In this document: positions 7,917 to 16,894 of the stretch, piece by piece
How the letters are laid out: every line of letters begins with the position of its first letter
Position numbering within the stretch: the stretch's first letter is position 1
Assembly (NCBI RefSeq): GCF_001278035.1
Contig: NZ_CP009452.1
Span: forward strand, 1,769,501 to 1,833,500
Direction: 5' to 3'
DNA length: 64,000 nucleotides
DNA from: Sphingopyxis sp. 113P3
GTDB taxonomy: Bacteria > Pseudomonadota > Alphaproteobacteria > Sphingomonadales > Sphingomonadaceae
The notes under the pieces: generated by a model
What the model was told of the DNA's origin: nothing
Database searches by the model: none
Seen by the model: the letters and a program-made list of their open reading frames with translations, nothing else
Translations under genes and position numbers: made by a program

Positions 7917-9686
7917 GTGTCATCGCAATCCACCGCCGCCGCCCCCAAACTCTCGGACCATAGCGCCGACAAGCGCATGCTGCTGCTCGCCGCGATGGCG
8001 ATCGTCGTCGGCGCGGGCGGCGCTCTCGGTGCGTGGGTTCTGCTGAAGCTGATTGCGCTGGCGACCAACCTCTTCTGGTTCGCTCGCCTGTCGGCGGATC
8101 ATGCAGCGATCACCGACGCGTCGGTCGGACTCTTCATAGTGGCGATCCCCGCTCTTGGCAGCCTGATCGTCGGGCTGATGGCGCGTTTCGGATCGGACAA
8201 GATCCGCGGCCACGGCATCCCCGAGGCGATCGAGGCCATCCTCTACGGGCAGAGCCGCCTTTCGCTCAAGGTTGCGATCCTGAAGCCGATTTCCTCGGCG
8301 ATCTCGATCGGGAGCGGCGGGCCCTTCGGCGCCGAAGGGCCGATCATCATGACCGGCGGGGCGATCGGGTCGCTGTTCGCCCAATGCTTTCGCCTGAGTT
8401 CCGCCGAGCGCAAGACCCTCCTCGTTGCGGGCGCCGCCGCGGGAATGACGGCGATCTTCGGCACCCCGATCGCCGCGATCCTGCTCGCACTCGAAGTGCT
8501 CCTGTTCGAATGGAAACCGCGCAGCTTCGTTCCCGTCGTTGTCGCGGTGCTCGTCGCGGTCGCGTTCCGGCCCGCGCTCGTTGGCAGCGGACCGATGTTC
8601 CCGATGCGAGCCGATTTGCCTGCGATGGGGCCTGCGCTCGCGGCGGCGGGGCTGCTCGGCATTGCGGTCGGACTTCAGGCGACGCTGCTGTCGGCGCTCC
8701 TTTATCGCATCGAGGACCTGTTCCACCGGCTCCCCCTTCACTGGATGTGGTGGCCAGCGATCGGCGGTATCGTCGTCGGGCTGGGCGGTCTTGTTGATGC
8801 GCATGTGCTTGGCGCAGGCTATGGCAGTATTCAGGCTCTGCTCGACGGATCGCTGGGGCTGCGCGTCGTGCTCGCATTGCTGATCGTCAAAGGGGTCGTC
8901 TGGCTCGTCGCGCTGGGGTCGGGGACGTCGGGCGGCATATTGGCCCCGCTGCTCATCCTCGGCGGCGCGGCAGGAGCGCTCGCGGGCCACTTGTGGTTCG
9001 GCGGGCCGGGTTTATGGGCGCTTGCCGGCATGGCGGGAATCCTGAGCGGGGCGATGCGCGCGCCGCTCACCGGCGCGTTTTTTGCAGCCGAGGTGACGGG
9101 CCTGTTCGAGGCGCTGCCGCTGTCTGTTGCGAGCGCGGGCACCGCCTACGCCGTCAGCGTCCTCATCATGCGCCGGTCGATCCTCACCGAAAAGATCGCG
9201 CGGCGCGGCCGCCATATCCGCCAGGAATATGTCGTCGACCCGATGGACCTGATGCAAGCGCGCGACCTGATGACGAAAGACCCTGCGACGCTGCCGGGAA
9301 CGCTGACCGCCGGCGCCGCGCTGCGCTTCTTTGCCGAAGAGGCCGATCATCGCAGCTATCCCGTCGTCGATGCCGCGGGGCGGCTGCTCGGCCTCGCCTC
9401 GCGCACCGACGCGCTCGGCTGGCGCGTCGCCGACATGCCCGCCGACCGGACGCTCGCCGACCTTGTCTCCGATGCGGCGCAGCCCGTCGCCTATGCCGAA
9501 ACTCCGGTCGGACAGGTTGCTGACCTGATCGTCGAAACGGGGGTCGGGCGCATTCCGATCGTCGATCCCGTAACGCGCAAGGTCGTGGGCTTGTTGTCCC
9601 GCCATGATCTTTTGAAAGCACGCCACAGTCACCGCCAGATGGAGACATCGCGGGCACGCTTCGGGGAAGAAGGGGCGGGGGAATAG
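7917..9686 (+). CDS. ClC-type chloride channel/antiporter with C-terminal CBS pair
   Basis: A 589-residue membrane protein (10 or more hydrophobic helices) with ClC signature motifs: RGHGIPEA (GSGIP equivalent), GPFGAEGPII (GREGP equivalent, keeping the gating glutamate) and GTSGGILAP (GGxFxP region). Residues after about 440 form two CBS domains (ARDLMTKDPATLPG...; AYAETPVGQVADLIVETGVGRIPIVD), which in the family sense nucleotides. The GTG at 7917 is preferred because the ATG at 7854 would make the operator palindrome coding; neither has a strong Shine-Dalgarno. The retained Glu suggests H+/Cl- exchange rather than a pure channel, as in ClC-ec1; this is inference. Confidence 0.9.
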   Translation: MSSQSTAAAPKLSDHSADKRMLLLAAMAIVVGAGGALGAWVLLKLIALATNLFWFARLSADHAAITDASVGLFIVAIPALGSLIVGLMARFGSDKIRGHGIPEAIEAILYGQSRLSLKVAILKPISSAISIGSGGPFGAEGPIIMTGGAIGSLFAQCFRLSSAERKTLLVAGAAAGMTAIFGTPIAAILLALEVLLFEWKPRSFVPVVVAVLVAVAFRPALVGSGPMFPMRADLPAMGPALAAAGLLGIAVGLQATLLSALLYRIEDLFHRLPLHWMWWPAIGGIVVGLGGLVDAHVLGAGYGSIQALLDGSLGLRVVLALLIVKGVVWLVALGSGTSGGILAPLLILGGAAGALAGHLWFGGPGLWALAGMAGILSGAMRAPLTGAFFAAEVTGLFEALPLSVASAGTAYAVSVLIMRRSILTEKIARRGRHIRQEYVVDPMDLMQARDLMTKDPATLPGTLTAGAALRFFAEEADHRSYPVVDAAGRLLGLASRTDALGWRVADMPADRTLADLVSDAAQPVAYAETPVGQVADLIVETGVGRIPIVDPVTRKVVGLLSRHDLLKARHSHRQMETSRARFGEEGAGE

Positions 9687-9913
9687 TTGGGCGTTGCGGG
9701 GGACGTACGGATGGGCTTGGCCTTGGGGCCGAAGGCGGATGGAGCCGATTTGCCAGAAAGAGTCCGAGCGGACACCCGGCGCAGATCAAGGGGATGCGAC
9801 AAGGATGGGGGCGCTCCCCAGTGCTTGCTCGCCTGGAACCGATGCAGAGGATTGCCGATCCTTGAAAGATTCACAGCGCACGCCGCAGTAAAATTCGCTA
9901 AGCAGGGCGCAAT
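9687..9913. other. Intergenic gap between clc and diguanylate cyclase
   Basis: About 227 bp with short overlapping frames but no gene I can support. It presumably holds the promoter of the cyclase; a TTGAAA occurs near 9862 but I see no properly spaced -10 box. Confidence 0.3.
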
Positions 9914-11125
9914 ATGACGGCGGCGTTCATTCTGGTTATCAACATGGTTATCGCGGGAATTTTCGCGATTGCCTTTGCCGTGGTCGCCGCGACGCAGCGG
10001 CGGGCGCGGGGGGCCGCATGGATTGCGTCGGGTTATGCGATGGGCATCCTCGACGTCGCTCTTGAATTTCTGCTCCCGCTCCAGTCGGACCCGACGCTGG
10101 TGGGCATCGGCATATTCCTGACCTATCTGCTCGCGCTGACGCTCTGCGTGATCGGGATCGCGCGCCACTATGGCGTGCCGCCGCCTTTCAGGACGCTCGC
10201 CGCGATCTGGCTGCTCACCCTGCTTGCGGTGCCTTTTCTCTTCACCATGCCGGGCCCGTCGATGCTGCGGCGTGTCCTTTATCAACTGCCCTATGTCGCG
10301 GCGCAATTGCTCGTCGGCGTCGTCGTGCTCCAGTCGCGCAGGCGGCAGGCGCTCGACCTGCTGCTGGTCGGGCTGACCGTGCTGTCGGCGCTTCTCTATG
10401 CGATCAAGCCCTTCATCGCTGCGACGATCGGTGCGGCAAACACGCCTCAATCCTACATGGCCTCGACCTATGCCGCGATTTCGCAGAGCATGGGCGCTGT
10501 GACGCTGGTGGCGCTCGCGCTCGTGCTACTGCTCGTGATGATGCGCGATGCAACTGCGGAGATGCTCGTGCGCTCCGAAACCGATTCGCTCTCAGGGCTG
10601 CTCAACCGGCGCGGCTTCGACCGGCATGCCGAGCGGCGCATCGCCCGCGCGCTGCGCACCGGCACGCCTGCGGTGATGATCGCCGCCGACCTCGACCATT
10701 TCAAGGCAATCAACGACAGCTTCGGCCATGCAGCGGGCGACGGCGTGATCGCGCATTTTGCCGATGTGCTGCGCGAGAGCGTGAGCGAGAGCGCGGTCGT
10801 GAGCCGGTTGGGGGGCGAGGAGTTCGCAGTCCTGATCACAGGCGCCGATCTTTCCGAGGGGCGCCGGCAGGCCGAGGCTGCGCGCACTGCCTTCAGCGCT
10901 GCCTCGCTCGCCGATCTCGGGATCGATGCCACCGTCTCGGCCTCCTTCGGCGTCGCGCAGGTCATGCCCGGCGACACGCTGTTTGATCTGTCGCGGCGCG
11001 CCGACACGGCGCTCTACCGGGCAAAGGCGGGCGGACGGAACCAGGTGTGCGTTGCGCTCCACGAGTTGCCGCCAACCCCGACGCCGCTCGGAGTCCGGAC
11101 GGCATCGGGCCAGAGCCGTGCGTGA
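9914..11125 (+). CDS. Membrane-anchored diguanylate cyclase (GGDEF)
   Basis: Makes c-di-GMP from two GTP. The 403-residue product has about six N-terminal transmembrane helices (residues 1-205) and a C-terminal GGDEF domain starting at TDSLSGLLNRRGFD; IAADLDHFKAINDSFGH is the substrate-binding region and RLGGEEF (near residue 300) is the active site, so it should be catalytic. The position where the RxxD inhibitory site normally sits (five residues before GGEEF) reads SESA, so product inhibition through that site is probably lost. A PilZ-domain protein, a possible c-di-GMP receptor class, is encoded 2.7 kb away. Confidence 0.93.
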   Translation: MTAAFILVINMVIAGIFAIAFAVVAATQRRARGAAWIASGYAMGILDVALEFLLPLQSDPTLVGIGIFLTYLLALTLCVIGIARHYGVPPPFRTLAAIWLLTLLAVPFLFTMPGPSMLRRVLYQLPYVAAQLLVGVVVLQSRRRQALDLLLVGLTVLSALLYAIKPFIAATIGAANTPQSYMASTYAAISQSMGAVTLVALALVLLLVMMRDATAEMLVRSETDSLSGLLNRRGFDRHAERRIARALRTGTPAVMIAADLDHFKAINDSFGHAAGDGVIAHFADVLRESVSESAVVSRLGGEEFAVLITGADLSEGRRQAEAARTAFSAASLADLGIDATVSASFGVAQVMPGDTLFDLSRRADTALYRAKAGGRNQVCVALHELPPTPTPLGVRTASGQSRA

Positions 11126-11142
11126 AACCCTCCGCGAGGCAG

Positions 11143-11171
11143 TTGCCATCTTGCGCTATTCGCGCCATAGG
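11143..11171 (+). promoter_or_regulatory. Candidate promoter of glcB
   Basis: TTGCCA (11143-11148), a 17-bp spacer and CATAGG (11166-11171) lie about 60 bp before the glcB start. The layout matches other candidate promoters in this window. Confidence 0.4.
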
Positions 11172-11230
11172 GCGCGGGCCCTTTCCTCCCCGGGTCCCAC
11201 GCGCGCTCGCGCTGACCAAAGGGTGTTTGC

Positions 11231-13324
11231 ATGACTGAATTTCTCGATCGTGGCGGTCTGTCGGTCGATTCGCGTCTCGTCTCCTTCATCGAGGAACGGG
11301 CGATCCCTCGAACCGGGGTCGATGCGGCCGCCTTCTGGTCGGATTTCGCAGGCCTTCTCGCCAACTTCGCGCCCGAGAATGCGACGCTGCTCGCAAAACG
11401 CGAGGATTTGCAGTCGAAGATCGATGCCTGGCACCAGGCGCGCGCCGGCCAGCCGCACGATAGCGCGGCTTATGAGGCCTTCCTGCGCGAGATCGGTTAT
11501 CTGGTTCCCGAGCCCGCGCCCTTTGCGGTGGGCACGGCGAATGTCGACCCCGAGATCGCGGCAATGGCAGGCCCGCAGCTCGTCGTGCCTGCGCTTAACG
11601 CGCGCTTTGCCCTCAACGCCGCCAATGCGCGCTGGGGCAGTCTCTACGACGCCTTTTACGGTACCGACGCGCTCGATGCGCCCCCGGCGCGGCCCGGCGG
11701 CTATGACGCCGAGCGCGGCGCGGCGGTGATCGCGCGCGCCAAGGCGTTTCTCGACGAGGCGGTGCCGCTCGCGTCGGGGAGCTGGGCCAATTGGCAGGGC
11801 GGGGATCCGCAGCTCGCTGATCCCTCGCAGTGGGTGGGGAAGAAGCCCGGAGGCATTCTCCTGCGCCATAACGGCCTCCATATCGAATTGGTGATCGATC
11901 CGGACAGCGCGATCGGCAAGACGGACCCTGCGGGGATCGCCGACGTGCTCCTCGAGGCCGCGCTGACGACGATCATCGATCTGGAAGACAGTGTTGCCGC
12001 GGTCGACGGCGAGGACAAGGTGCTCGGCTATTCAAACTGGCTTGGGCTGATGCGCGGCGATCTCGTCGAGAGCTTCGAGAAGGGCGGCAAGACGGTGACG
12101 CGCGCGATGGCGGCGGACCGCGAATGGGCCTCGCCTTCGGGCGAGCCCTTCACGCTGCATGGGCGCAGCGTGATGTTCGTGCGCAATGTCGGCCACCTCA
12201 TGACAACGCCAATGATCCGGCTGCCCGGTGGCGCGGAGGCGCCGGAGGGAATTTGCGACGCGGTCATCACCAGCCTGTGTGCGCTGCATGACCTCAAGGG
12301 CCTTGGCCAGCTCACGAACAGCCGCGCGGGAAGCATCTACATCGTCAAGCCCAAGCAGCATGGGCCCGAGGAATGCGGGTTCACCGACCGGCTCTTTGAC
12401 GCGGTCGAGGATATGCTGGGCCTTGCGCGTCACACGATCAAGGTGGGCGTGATGGATGAGGAGCGGCGCACGAGCGCCAATCTTGCCGCGTGCATCGAAG
12501 CGGTGAAGGACCGGATCGTCTTCATCAATACAGGCTTTCTCGACCGCACCGGCGACGAGATCCATACCTCGATGCACGCCGGGCCCATGATCCCCAAGGG
12601 CGAGATGAAGGCATCGGACTGGATCGCCGCCTATGAGGATCGCAACGTGCGCATCGGGCTTGCCTGCGGGCTCAGCGGCAAGGCGCAGATCGGCAAGGGC
12701 ATGTGGGCGATGCCCGACATGATGCGCGCGATGCTGGACGCGAAGATCGGCCATCCCAAATCGGGGGCGAACACCGCATGGGTGCCCTCGCCGACCGCCG
12801 CGACGCTGCACGCGCTCCACTATCACCAGGTCGACGTCTTTCAGCGCCAGAGGGAGATTGCCGGCGAGGCGGCGCCCGCGCTCGACCGCTTGCTCGCCAT
12901 TCCCGTCGCAAATGGTCGCAACTGGAGCGAAGCGGAGGTGACCCGCGAGCTCGACAATAATTGCCAGGGCATATTGGGCTATGTCGTGCGCTGGATCGAC
13001 CAGGGTGTCGGCTGCTCGAAAGTCCCCGACATCGATGACGTCGGTCTGATGGAGGACCGGGCAACGCTCCGTATCAGCTCGCAGGCGCTCGCCAACTGGC
13101 TGCTCCACGGCGTCTGTACCGAAGCGCAGGTCGATGCAGCGCTTGCGCGGATGGCAGCGAAGGTCGATGCGCAGAATGCGGGCGACCCCCTCTATGAAAA
13201 GCTCACCCCTGCCGGCATCGCCTGGCAGGCAGCGCGCGCGCTGATCTTCGAGGGCGCCGCGCAGCCTTCGGGCTATACCGAGCCCTTGCTCCACAAGTTC
13301 CGGCAGGCGAAGAAGACGGCCTGA
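11231..13324 (+). CDS. glcB: Malate synthase G
   Basis: Condenses glyoxylate with acetyl-CoA to malate (glyoxylate pathway, cytoplasm). The 697-residue length is that of the G isoform, not the shorter A isoform. Landmarks include [17 protein letters not shown], the active-site region with [39 protein letters not shown] and, near the C-terminus, [25 protein letters not shown]. The start at 11231 ([14 protein letters not shown]) has an AAGGG about 7 bp upstream. No glycolate oxidase (glcDEF) or isocitrate lyase gene is adjacent. Confidence 0.97.
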   Translation: MTEFLDRGGLSVDSRLVSFIEERAIPRTGVDAAAFWSDFAGLLANFAPENATLLAKREDLQSKIDAWHQARAGQPHDSAAYEAFLREIGYLVPEPAPFAVGTANVDPEIAAMAGPQLVVPALNARFALNAANARWGSLYDAFYGTDALDAPPARPGGYDAERGAAVIARAKAFLDEAVPLASGSWANWQGGDPQLADPSQWVGKKPGGILLRHNGLHIELVIDPDSAIGKTDPAGIADVLLEAALTTIIDLEDSVAAVDGEDKVLGYSNWLGLMRGDLVESFEKGGKTVTRAMAADREWASPSGEPFTLHGRSVMFVRNVGHLMTTPMIRLPGGAEAPEGICDAVITSLCALHDLKGLGQLTNSRAGSIYIVKPKQHGPEECGFTDRLFDAVEDMLGLARHTIKVGVMDEERRTSANLAACIEAVKDRIVFINTGFLDRTGDEIHTSMHAGPMIPKGEMKASDWIAAYEDRNVRIGLACGLSGKAQIGKGMWAMPDMMRAMLDAKIGHPKSGANTAWVPSPTAATLHALHYHQVDVFQRQREIAGEAAPALDRLLAIPVANGRNWSEAEVTRELDNNCQGILGYVVRWIDQGVGCSKVPDIDDVGLMEDRATLRISSQALANWLLHGVCTEAQVDAALARMAAKVDAQNAGDPLYEKLTPAGIAWQAARALIFEGAAQPSGYTEPLLHKFRQAKKTA

Positions 13325-13379
13325 CGCGCGAGCCGCTTCGGCATTGCCGGTCGGCCGCGTCCGGGCTAGAGGCGTCGCC

Positions 13380-13457
13380 GCGGCCCTTGCTTGGGGCCGC
13401 GCCGGGGCCACGTCCCCGCCCGCCTGGCTTGCGGGTCTGAAGTCCGGGACGGCCCGG
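13380..13457 (+). promoter_or_regulatory. Structured leader of the SMR exporter; guanidine-riboswitch candidate
   Basis: Three hairpins stack in the leader: GCGGCCC/GGGCCGC (13380-13400), CGGGG/CCCCG with loop CCACGT (13403-13418), and CCGGG/CCCGG with an exact ACGG tetraloop (13444-13457). The last lies 9 bp before the AAGGAGG Shine-Dalgarno. Guanidine-II (mini-ykkC) riboswitches are two stem-loops with ACGR loops next to the ribosome site of SMR-type guanidine exporters. Only one of the loops here fits the consensus, so this is a candidate, not a call. Confidence 0.35.
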
Positions 13458-13481
13458 CGGCCCTGGAAGGAGGCTGCCCCC

Positions 13482-13802
13482 GTGGCGTGGATTTATCTCG
13501 TGATCGCCGGACTTCTCGAAATCGTCTGGGCCTTTGCCATGAAGCAGTCGGACGGCTTCACCCGGCTCGGCCCGTCGCTCGTCACGATTATCGCCATGCT
13601 CGCCAGCTTTGCTTTGCTGGCGCTATCGATGAAGACGCTTCCGCTCGGCACCGCCTATGCCGTGTGGACCGGCATCGGGGCGGTGGGAGCCTTTCTCGTC
13701 GGCATCTGGGTTCTCGGCGAGGGAGCGAGCGCGGGGCGCATCGCCGCCGCGCTGCTGATCCTCGCCGGGCTCGCGCTGATGAAGCTCTCGTCGCAGACCT
13801 GA
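13482..13802 (+). CDS. gdx: SMR-family exporter, Gdx/SugE type (guanidinium exporter)
   Basis: A 106-residue four-helix small multidrug resistance protein. The segment GLLEIVWAFAMKQSDGFTRL keeps the essential membrane glutamate, and KTLPLGTAYAVWTGIGAVGA is close to the E. coli Gdx (SugE) signature, which distinguishes guanidinium/H+ antiporters from EmrE-like drug exporters. The GTG at 13482 has a perfect AAGGAGG at 13467-13473, which decides the start over longer upstream frames. The structured leader may couple expression to guanidine. Known for the family: functions as an antiparallel dimer in the inner membrane. Confidence 0.9.
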   Translation: MAWIYLVIAGLLEIVWAFAMKQSDGFTRLGPSLVTIIAMLASFALLALSMKTLPLGTAYAVWTGIGAVGAFLVGIWVLGEGASAGRIAAALLILAGLALMKLSSQT

Positions 13803-13822
13803 ACCGATCGCTTTATCCCAGG

Positions 13823-14443
13823 TCAGTCCTCGAAGCGCCGGATGCTCTCAAGGTCAGCCTGCTCGAGCGGGGCGGTCAGCCAGACGCCGGTTTGCCCCTT
13901 GCGCGACCAGCGCACGATACCGCGGCGGCGGATGCCGCCCTCGAGGATCAGCTCGAGCTTGGTTCCGACGGGAAGCTCGCCCTCGTGAGCGAGCCCCGCG
14001 CCCTGTTGCGAAAGGTTGACCACGTCGACCTCTCGGCTGCCCTCGTCGGTCACGATGGTGGCGTGGCTGCGCACGGCCAGTCGGGGCGCGCGATAGCTCG
14101 ACGCCTTCTGCTCGGCGGCGAGCTGCTTGAGCAGTTCGGCGGCATTGATTGGCGTGTCGAACGCGACGCCGCAGCGCCCGCTTTCGGCCCAGACGACTTC
14201 ACCTGTCAGGCGCGCGGTGTCTGAAAGGGCGATCTGGAGGCGCTCGCCGGGTGTGACCTCGACGCTCGCGGCGAGCATCATGCCATTGTCCGAAATATTG
14301 CGGACGCGCCAGAAGCCTGCGTCGCCCTCTCGCTCGACCGCCGCGATGCGATAGACGGTGCAGTGGCGGTTGCTGATCCGCCTGTCGCTGTCGGCGAGGT
14401 CCGACGTGAGTCCCGTAGGGTGGGGGGCCCGGGATACATTCAT
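13823..14443 (-). CDS. Tandem PilZ-domain protein
   Basis: A 206-residue soluble protein with two PilZ-like halves. The first (about residues 20-105) has RISNRH and VRNISDNGMML; the second (about 117-200) has RAPRLAVR and VVNLSQQGAGL. These match the RxxxR and (D/N)xSxxG motifs that bind c-di-GMP in PilZ proteins, though the first motif is imperfect in both halves. It is convergent with gdx (20 bp between stops). With a GGDEF cyclase 2.7 kb away, a c-di-GMP effector role is reasonable, but the output is unknown. Confidence 0.8.
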   Translation of the reverse strand: MNVSRAPHPTGLTSDLADSDRRISNRHCTVYRIAAVEREGDAGFWRVRNISDNGMMLAASVEVTPGERLQIALSDTARLTGEVVWAESGRCGVAFDTPINAAELLKQLAAEQKASSYRAPRLAVRSHATIVTDEGSREVDVVNLSQQGAGLAHEGELPVGTKLELILEGGIRRRGIVRWSRKGQTGVWLTAPLEQADLESIRRFED

Positions 14444-14952
14444 GCCATTCTCCGTATCAAAGACTGTGCGCCCAGACAGAGCCAGCGAATGTTATGGTTG
14501 GCTAACATGTGGCGCCGATTGCCCCTGATGTAAATTTCGAAAGCTTATCGCCGCAACATCCCTAATCTAATGTTAATCATCGGCCGCTCGCAGCAATAAA
14601 ATTTATCAAGATTTTTCAGTTGGATGATGGACGGCGCTGCCGATTTGGTCGCGATCCTTTCGGCCTCTTGGCGCAAAGAGGGACAAGCCAGGATGCGAAA
14701 AGGGGAGGCGAGGGCGCCTGGCCTTCGCCGGACGACGTGAGAAAGCCGGCTGGGTGCGGCAATTGCTTGCCAAGGGCTGGGGGCCCGGCTAAAGGCCCCT
14801 TTCATTCGGACAGATGCGCCGTTTTTCCTTCCGCCTTTCGCCGGCATGCCCGGGGAGGGTGGGCGGACTATTGCCCGAAACGCGCTTGACGCGGACGGGG
14901 CGGCAACCCATCTGGCCGAAACCATTGGACAGGCAGGAACAGGACGATCGAC
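14444..14952. other. 509-bp gap between PilZ gene and secE
   Basis: Contains the AT-rich repeat region (14489-14620) and a GGGGCC/GGCCCC hairpin (14780-14799) followed by TTT, a weak terminator-like signal on the plus strand with no gene ahead of it. TTGACG near 14886 could be the -35 of secE. I looked for a tRNA-Trp, often found next to secE, and did not find one. A 203-codon minus-strand frame overlapping secE here looks spurious. Confidence 0.5.
14489..14575. promoter_or_regulatory. ATGTTA/TAACAT repeats upstream of the PilZ gene
   Basis: ATGTTA (14489-14494) and TAACAT (14503-14508) form an inverted repeat with 8-bp spacer, and another ATGTTA is at 14570-14575. They are upstream of the minus-strand PilZ gene, in an unusually AT-rich stretch. 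A regulator site is possible; no regulator is assigned. Confidence 0.3.
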
Positions 14953-15150
14953 ATGGCGAGGCCGAAGATTGGCGAATTCGTCAACCAGGTGAAGACCGAA
15001 GCCACCAAGATCGTGTGGCCGACCGGCCGCCAGACGATGCAGACGACGATCATGGTGCTGATCATGACGACGTTGCTGTCGCTGTTCTTCCTGGGCGTCG
15101 ACACGGTTTTCAACGCGATCGTCGGCTGGCTGACGTCGCTCGCGCGCTAA
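14953..15150 (+). CDS. secE: Preprotein translocase subunit SecE
   Basis: The 65-residue single-span form typical of Alphaproteobacteria. It has the conserved cytoplasmic amphipathic helix (FVNQVKTEATKIVWPTGRQT) followed by one transmembrane helix (about residues 30-55). SecE clamps SecY in the protein-export channel. It is 28 bp upstream of nusG, the standard secE-nusG pair. Confidence 0.96.
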   Translation: MARPKIGEFVNQVKTEATKIVWPTGRQTMQTTIMVLIMTTLLSLFFLGVDTVFNAIVGWLTSLAR

Positions 15151-15178
15151 GCGCACTCACACAGGGATACGCAGACAT

Positions 15179-15715
15179 ATGGCGCGCTGGTACATCATTC
15201 ACGCCTATTCGGGTTTCGAAAACAAGGTTCGCGATTCGGTTCTTGCCGAAGCGGAACGCATGGGGCTTACCGATTTCGTCGAAGCGGTCGAGGTGCCGGT
15301 CGAGACCGTCACCGAGGTCAAGCGCGGCAAGAAGGTGCAGGCCGAACGGAAATTCTTCCCCGGCTATGTTCTCGCCAAGCTCACGATGACCGACGATGTC
15401 TATCACCTCGTCAAGAACACGCCGAAGGTAACGGGCTTTCTGGGCTCGTCAGGCAAGCCCCAGGCGATCAGCGAGGCCGAGGCCGCCCGGATCCTCAACA
15501 GCAAGGAAGAGGCTGCAGCGCGTCCCAAGACCGAAATCCGGGTCGACTATGAGATCGGCGACCAGGTCAAGGTGCTCGAAGGTCCGTTCGCGAGCTTCAA
15601 TGGCGTGGTCGAGGAACTCGACTTCGACAAGGCGCGGGTCAAGGTGTCGGTGTCGATCTTCGGCCGTGCGACGCCCGTCGAGCTCGATTTCGAGCAGGTC
15701 GAACGCATGAAGTAA
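15179..15715 (+). CDS. nusG: Transcription termination/antitermination protein NusG
   Basis: The 178-residue product has the NGN domain (ARWYIIHAYSGFENKVRDS, FFPGYVLAKLTM) and a C-terminal KOW domain (GDQVKVLEGPFASFNGVVEE). NusG binds RNA polymerase and links it to Rho or the ribosome. It follows secE and is followed unusually by a thioesterase gene instead of directly by rplK. Confidence 0.98.
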   Translation: MARWYIIHAYSGFENKVRDSVLAEAERMGLTDFVEAVEVPVETVTEVKRGKKVQAERKFFPGYVLAKLTMTDDVYHLVKNTPKVTGFLGSSGKPQAISEAEAARILNSKEEAAARPKTEIRVDYEIGDQVKVLEGPFASFNGVVEELDFDKARVKVSVSIFGRATPVELDFEQVERMK

Positions 15716-15722
15716 GCCTCAG

Positions 15723-15738
15723 CCCGGCGAAAGCCGGG
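15723..15738. repeat. REP-like hairpin with GAAA loop
   Basis: CCCGGC-GAAA-GCCGGG, a perfect 6-bp stem, is followed 30 bp later by a related CCCGGCTTGCCCGGG stretch. The style resembles the 1462-1483 palindrome. It may end part of the secE-nusG transcript. Confidence 0.4.
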
Positions 15739-15804
15739 ATGGCTGGCACAGGTGACGGTGAGCGATCCCGGCTTGCCCGGGGGTGACATACAAAGGGGCC
15801 ACCC

Positions 15805-16728
15805 GTGACATCTCTCTCTCCCGCCGAGATTGAGGCTCGCATGGCGCGGGCACGTGCAATCAATGCCAAAGTGTCGGCCGAAGCCGTTGTTCAGGATGTT
15901 GCGCGGCTGTTCACGCTCGAACCGGTTCCGGGCGTCGAGGATGAGTTCGTCTTCCCCGCGCTTGCAACAACCGCGCGCGACCGCATCTTTGGCGGCCAGG
16001 TCATCGCTCAGGCGATGATTGCCGCCGCGCGCACCGTCGAGACGGACAAGGCGGTTCATTCGCTTCATGCCTATTTCCTGCGCGGAGGCGACGAAACCAA
16101 GCCGCTCCATTTTCGCGTCCACCGCGATTTCGATGGCCGAAGCTTCGCCAATCGCCGCGTCGTGGTGCGCCAGGACGGCAAGGTCATCTTCAACCTGACG
16201 GCCTCTTTTCAGCGGCCGACGCCGGGTCTTGCGCACCAGGTGCCGATGCCGGACCTCCTGCCGCCCGAGGCGTGCGTCGATTTTCTCGAGACGATCGCTG
16301 CTGATCCCAGCGTGTCGGAAGAGGCGTTCGATCATATGGCGCGCCGCCGCGCCTTCGAGCTTCGAAATCACCGTCCCGCCGGCGCGACGCAGCATTATCA
16401 ATGGTTTCGGGTCGCCGCGCCCATCGGCGACGATCCGCTGATACACCGCGCGTTTCTCGCTTTCGCCTCGGACATGGGGCTTCTTTCGTCGGCAATGCTG
16501 CCGCATGGTCTCAATTGGTCGACGCCGGGTCTTTTTTCGACCAGCCTCGATCATGCGATGTGGTTCCATGACGATATTCGCGTCGACGAGTGGTTCGTCT
16601 ATGTGATGGACAGCGACTGGTCGGGGGGAAGCCGCGGCCTCAATCGCGGCTCCATTTATCACCGCGACGGGACGCTCATCGCCTCGGCGGTGCAGGAGGG
16701 GTTGCTGCGGCTCGTGCCGCAGGACTGA
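15805..16728 (+). CDS. Acyl-CoA thioesterase II (TesB-like)
   Basis: Hydrolyses acyl-CoA to free fatty acid and CoA. The 307-residue product shows the double-hotdog TesB features: FGGQVIAQAMIAA in the first hotdog, HSLHAYFLRGGD, and the second-half segments LDHAMWFHDDIRVDEWFVY and SIYHRDGTLIASAVQEGLLR. The start is GTG at 15805 with AAAGGGG about 7 bp before it; an ATG at 15841 would also keep the domain. It is inserted between nusG and rplK, with 89 and 166 bp gaps, so it may be separately transcribed. I infer no translation-related role. Confidence 0.92.
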   Translation: MTSLSPAEIEARMARARAINAKVSAEAVVQDVARLFTLEPVPGVEDEFVFPALATTARDRIFGGQVIAQAMIAAARTVETDKAVHSLHAYFLRGGDETKPLHFRVHRDFDGRSFANRRVVVRQDGKVIFNLTASFQRPTPGLAHQVPMPDLLPPEACVDFLETIAADPSVSEEAFDHMARRRAFELRNHRPAGATQHYQWFRVAAPIGDDPLIHRAFLAFASDMGLLSSAMLPHGLNWSTPGLFSTSLDHAMWFHDDIRVDEWFVYVMDSDWSGGSRGLNRGSIYHRDGTLIASAVQEGLLRLVPQD

Positions 16729-16744
16729 AAACCCGCCAAATTGC

Positions 16745-16772
16745 TTGCTTTTGTACGGTCTTCCCGCTAGGG
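16745..16772 (+). promoter_or_regulatory. Candidate promoter of rplK-rplA
   Basis: TTGCTT (16745-16750), 16-bp spacer, CTAGGG (16767-16772), leaving an untranslated leader of roughly 115 bp before rplK. The -10 resembles those before glcB and the phosphatase gene. Confidence 0.35.
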
Positions 16773-16894
16773 GCGCCGCTTCGCGTCGCAAAAGGTCGCG
16801 AGTCCGCGCGGGAGGAAGGGGTGATGCCCTTCTGTTTGACCGCTTATTTTGAGCCTCGGACCCGTCCGGGGCGATAGAAAGAAAGGAGGCCATC

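Noticed and set aside
14600..14952. tRNA-Trp upstream of secE
   Set aside because: No sequence with CCA anticodon loop and T-arm could be found.
14545..15156. 203-codon minus-strand frame over secE
   Set aside because: Overlaps secE completely and has no recognisable content.
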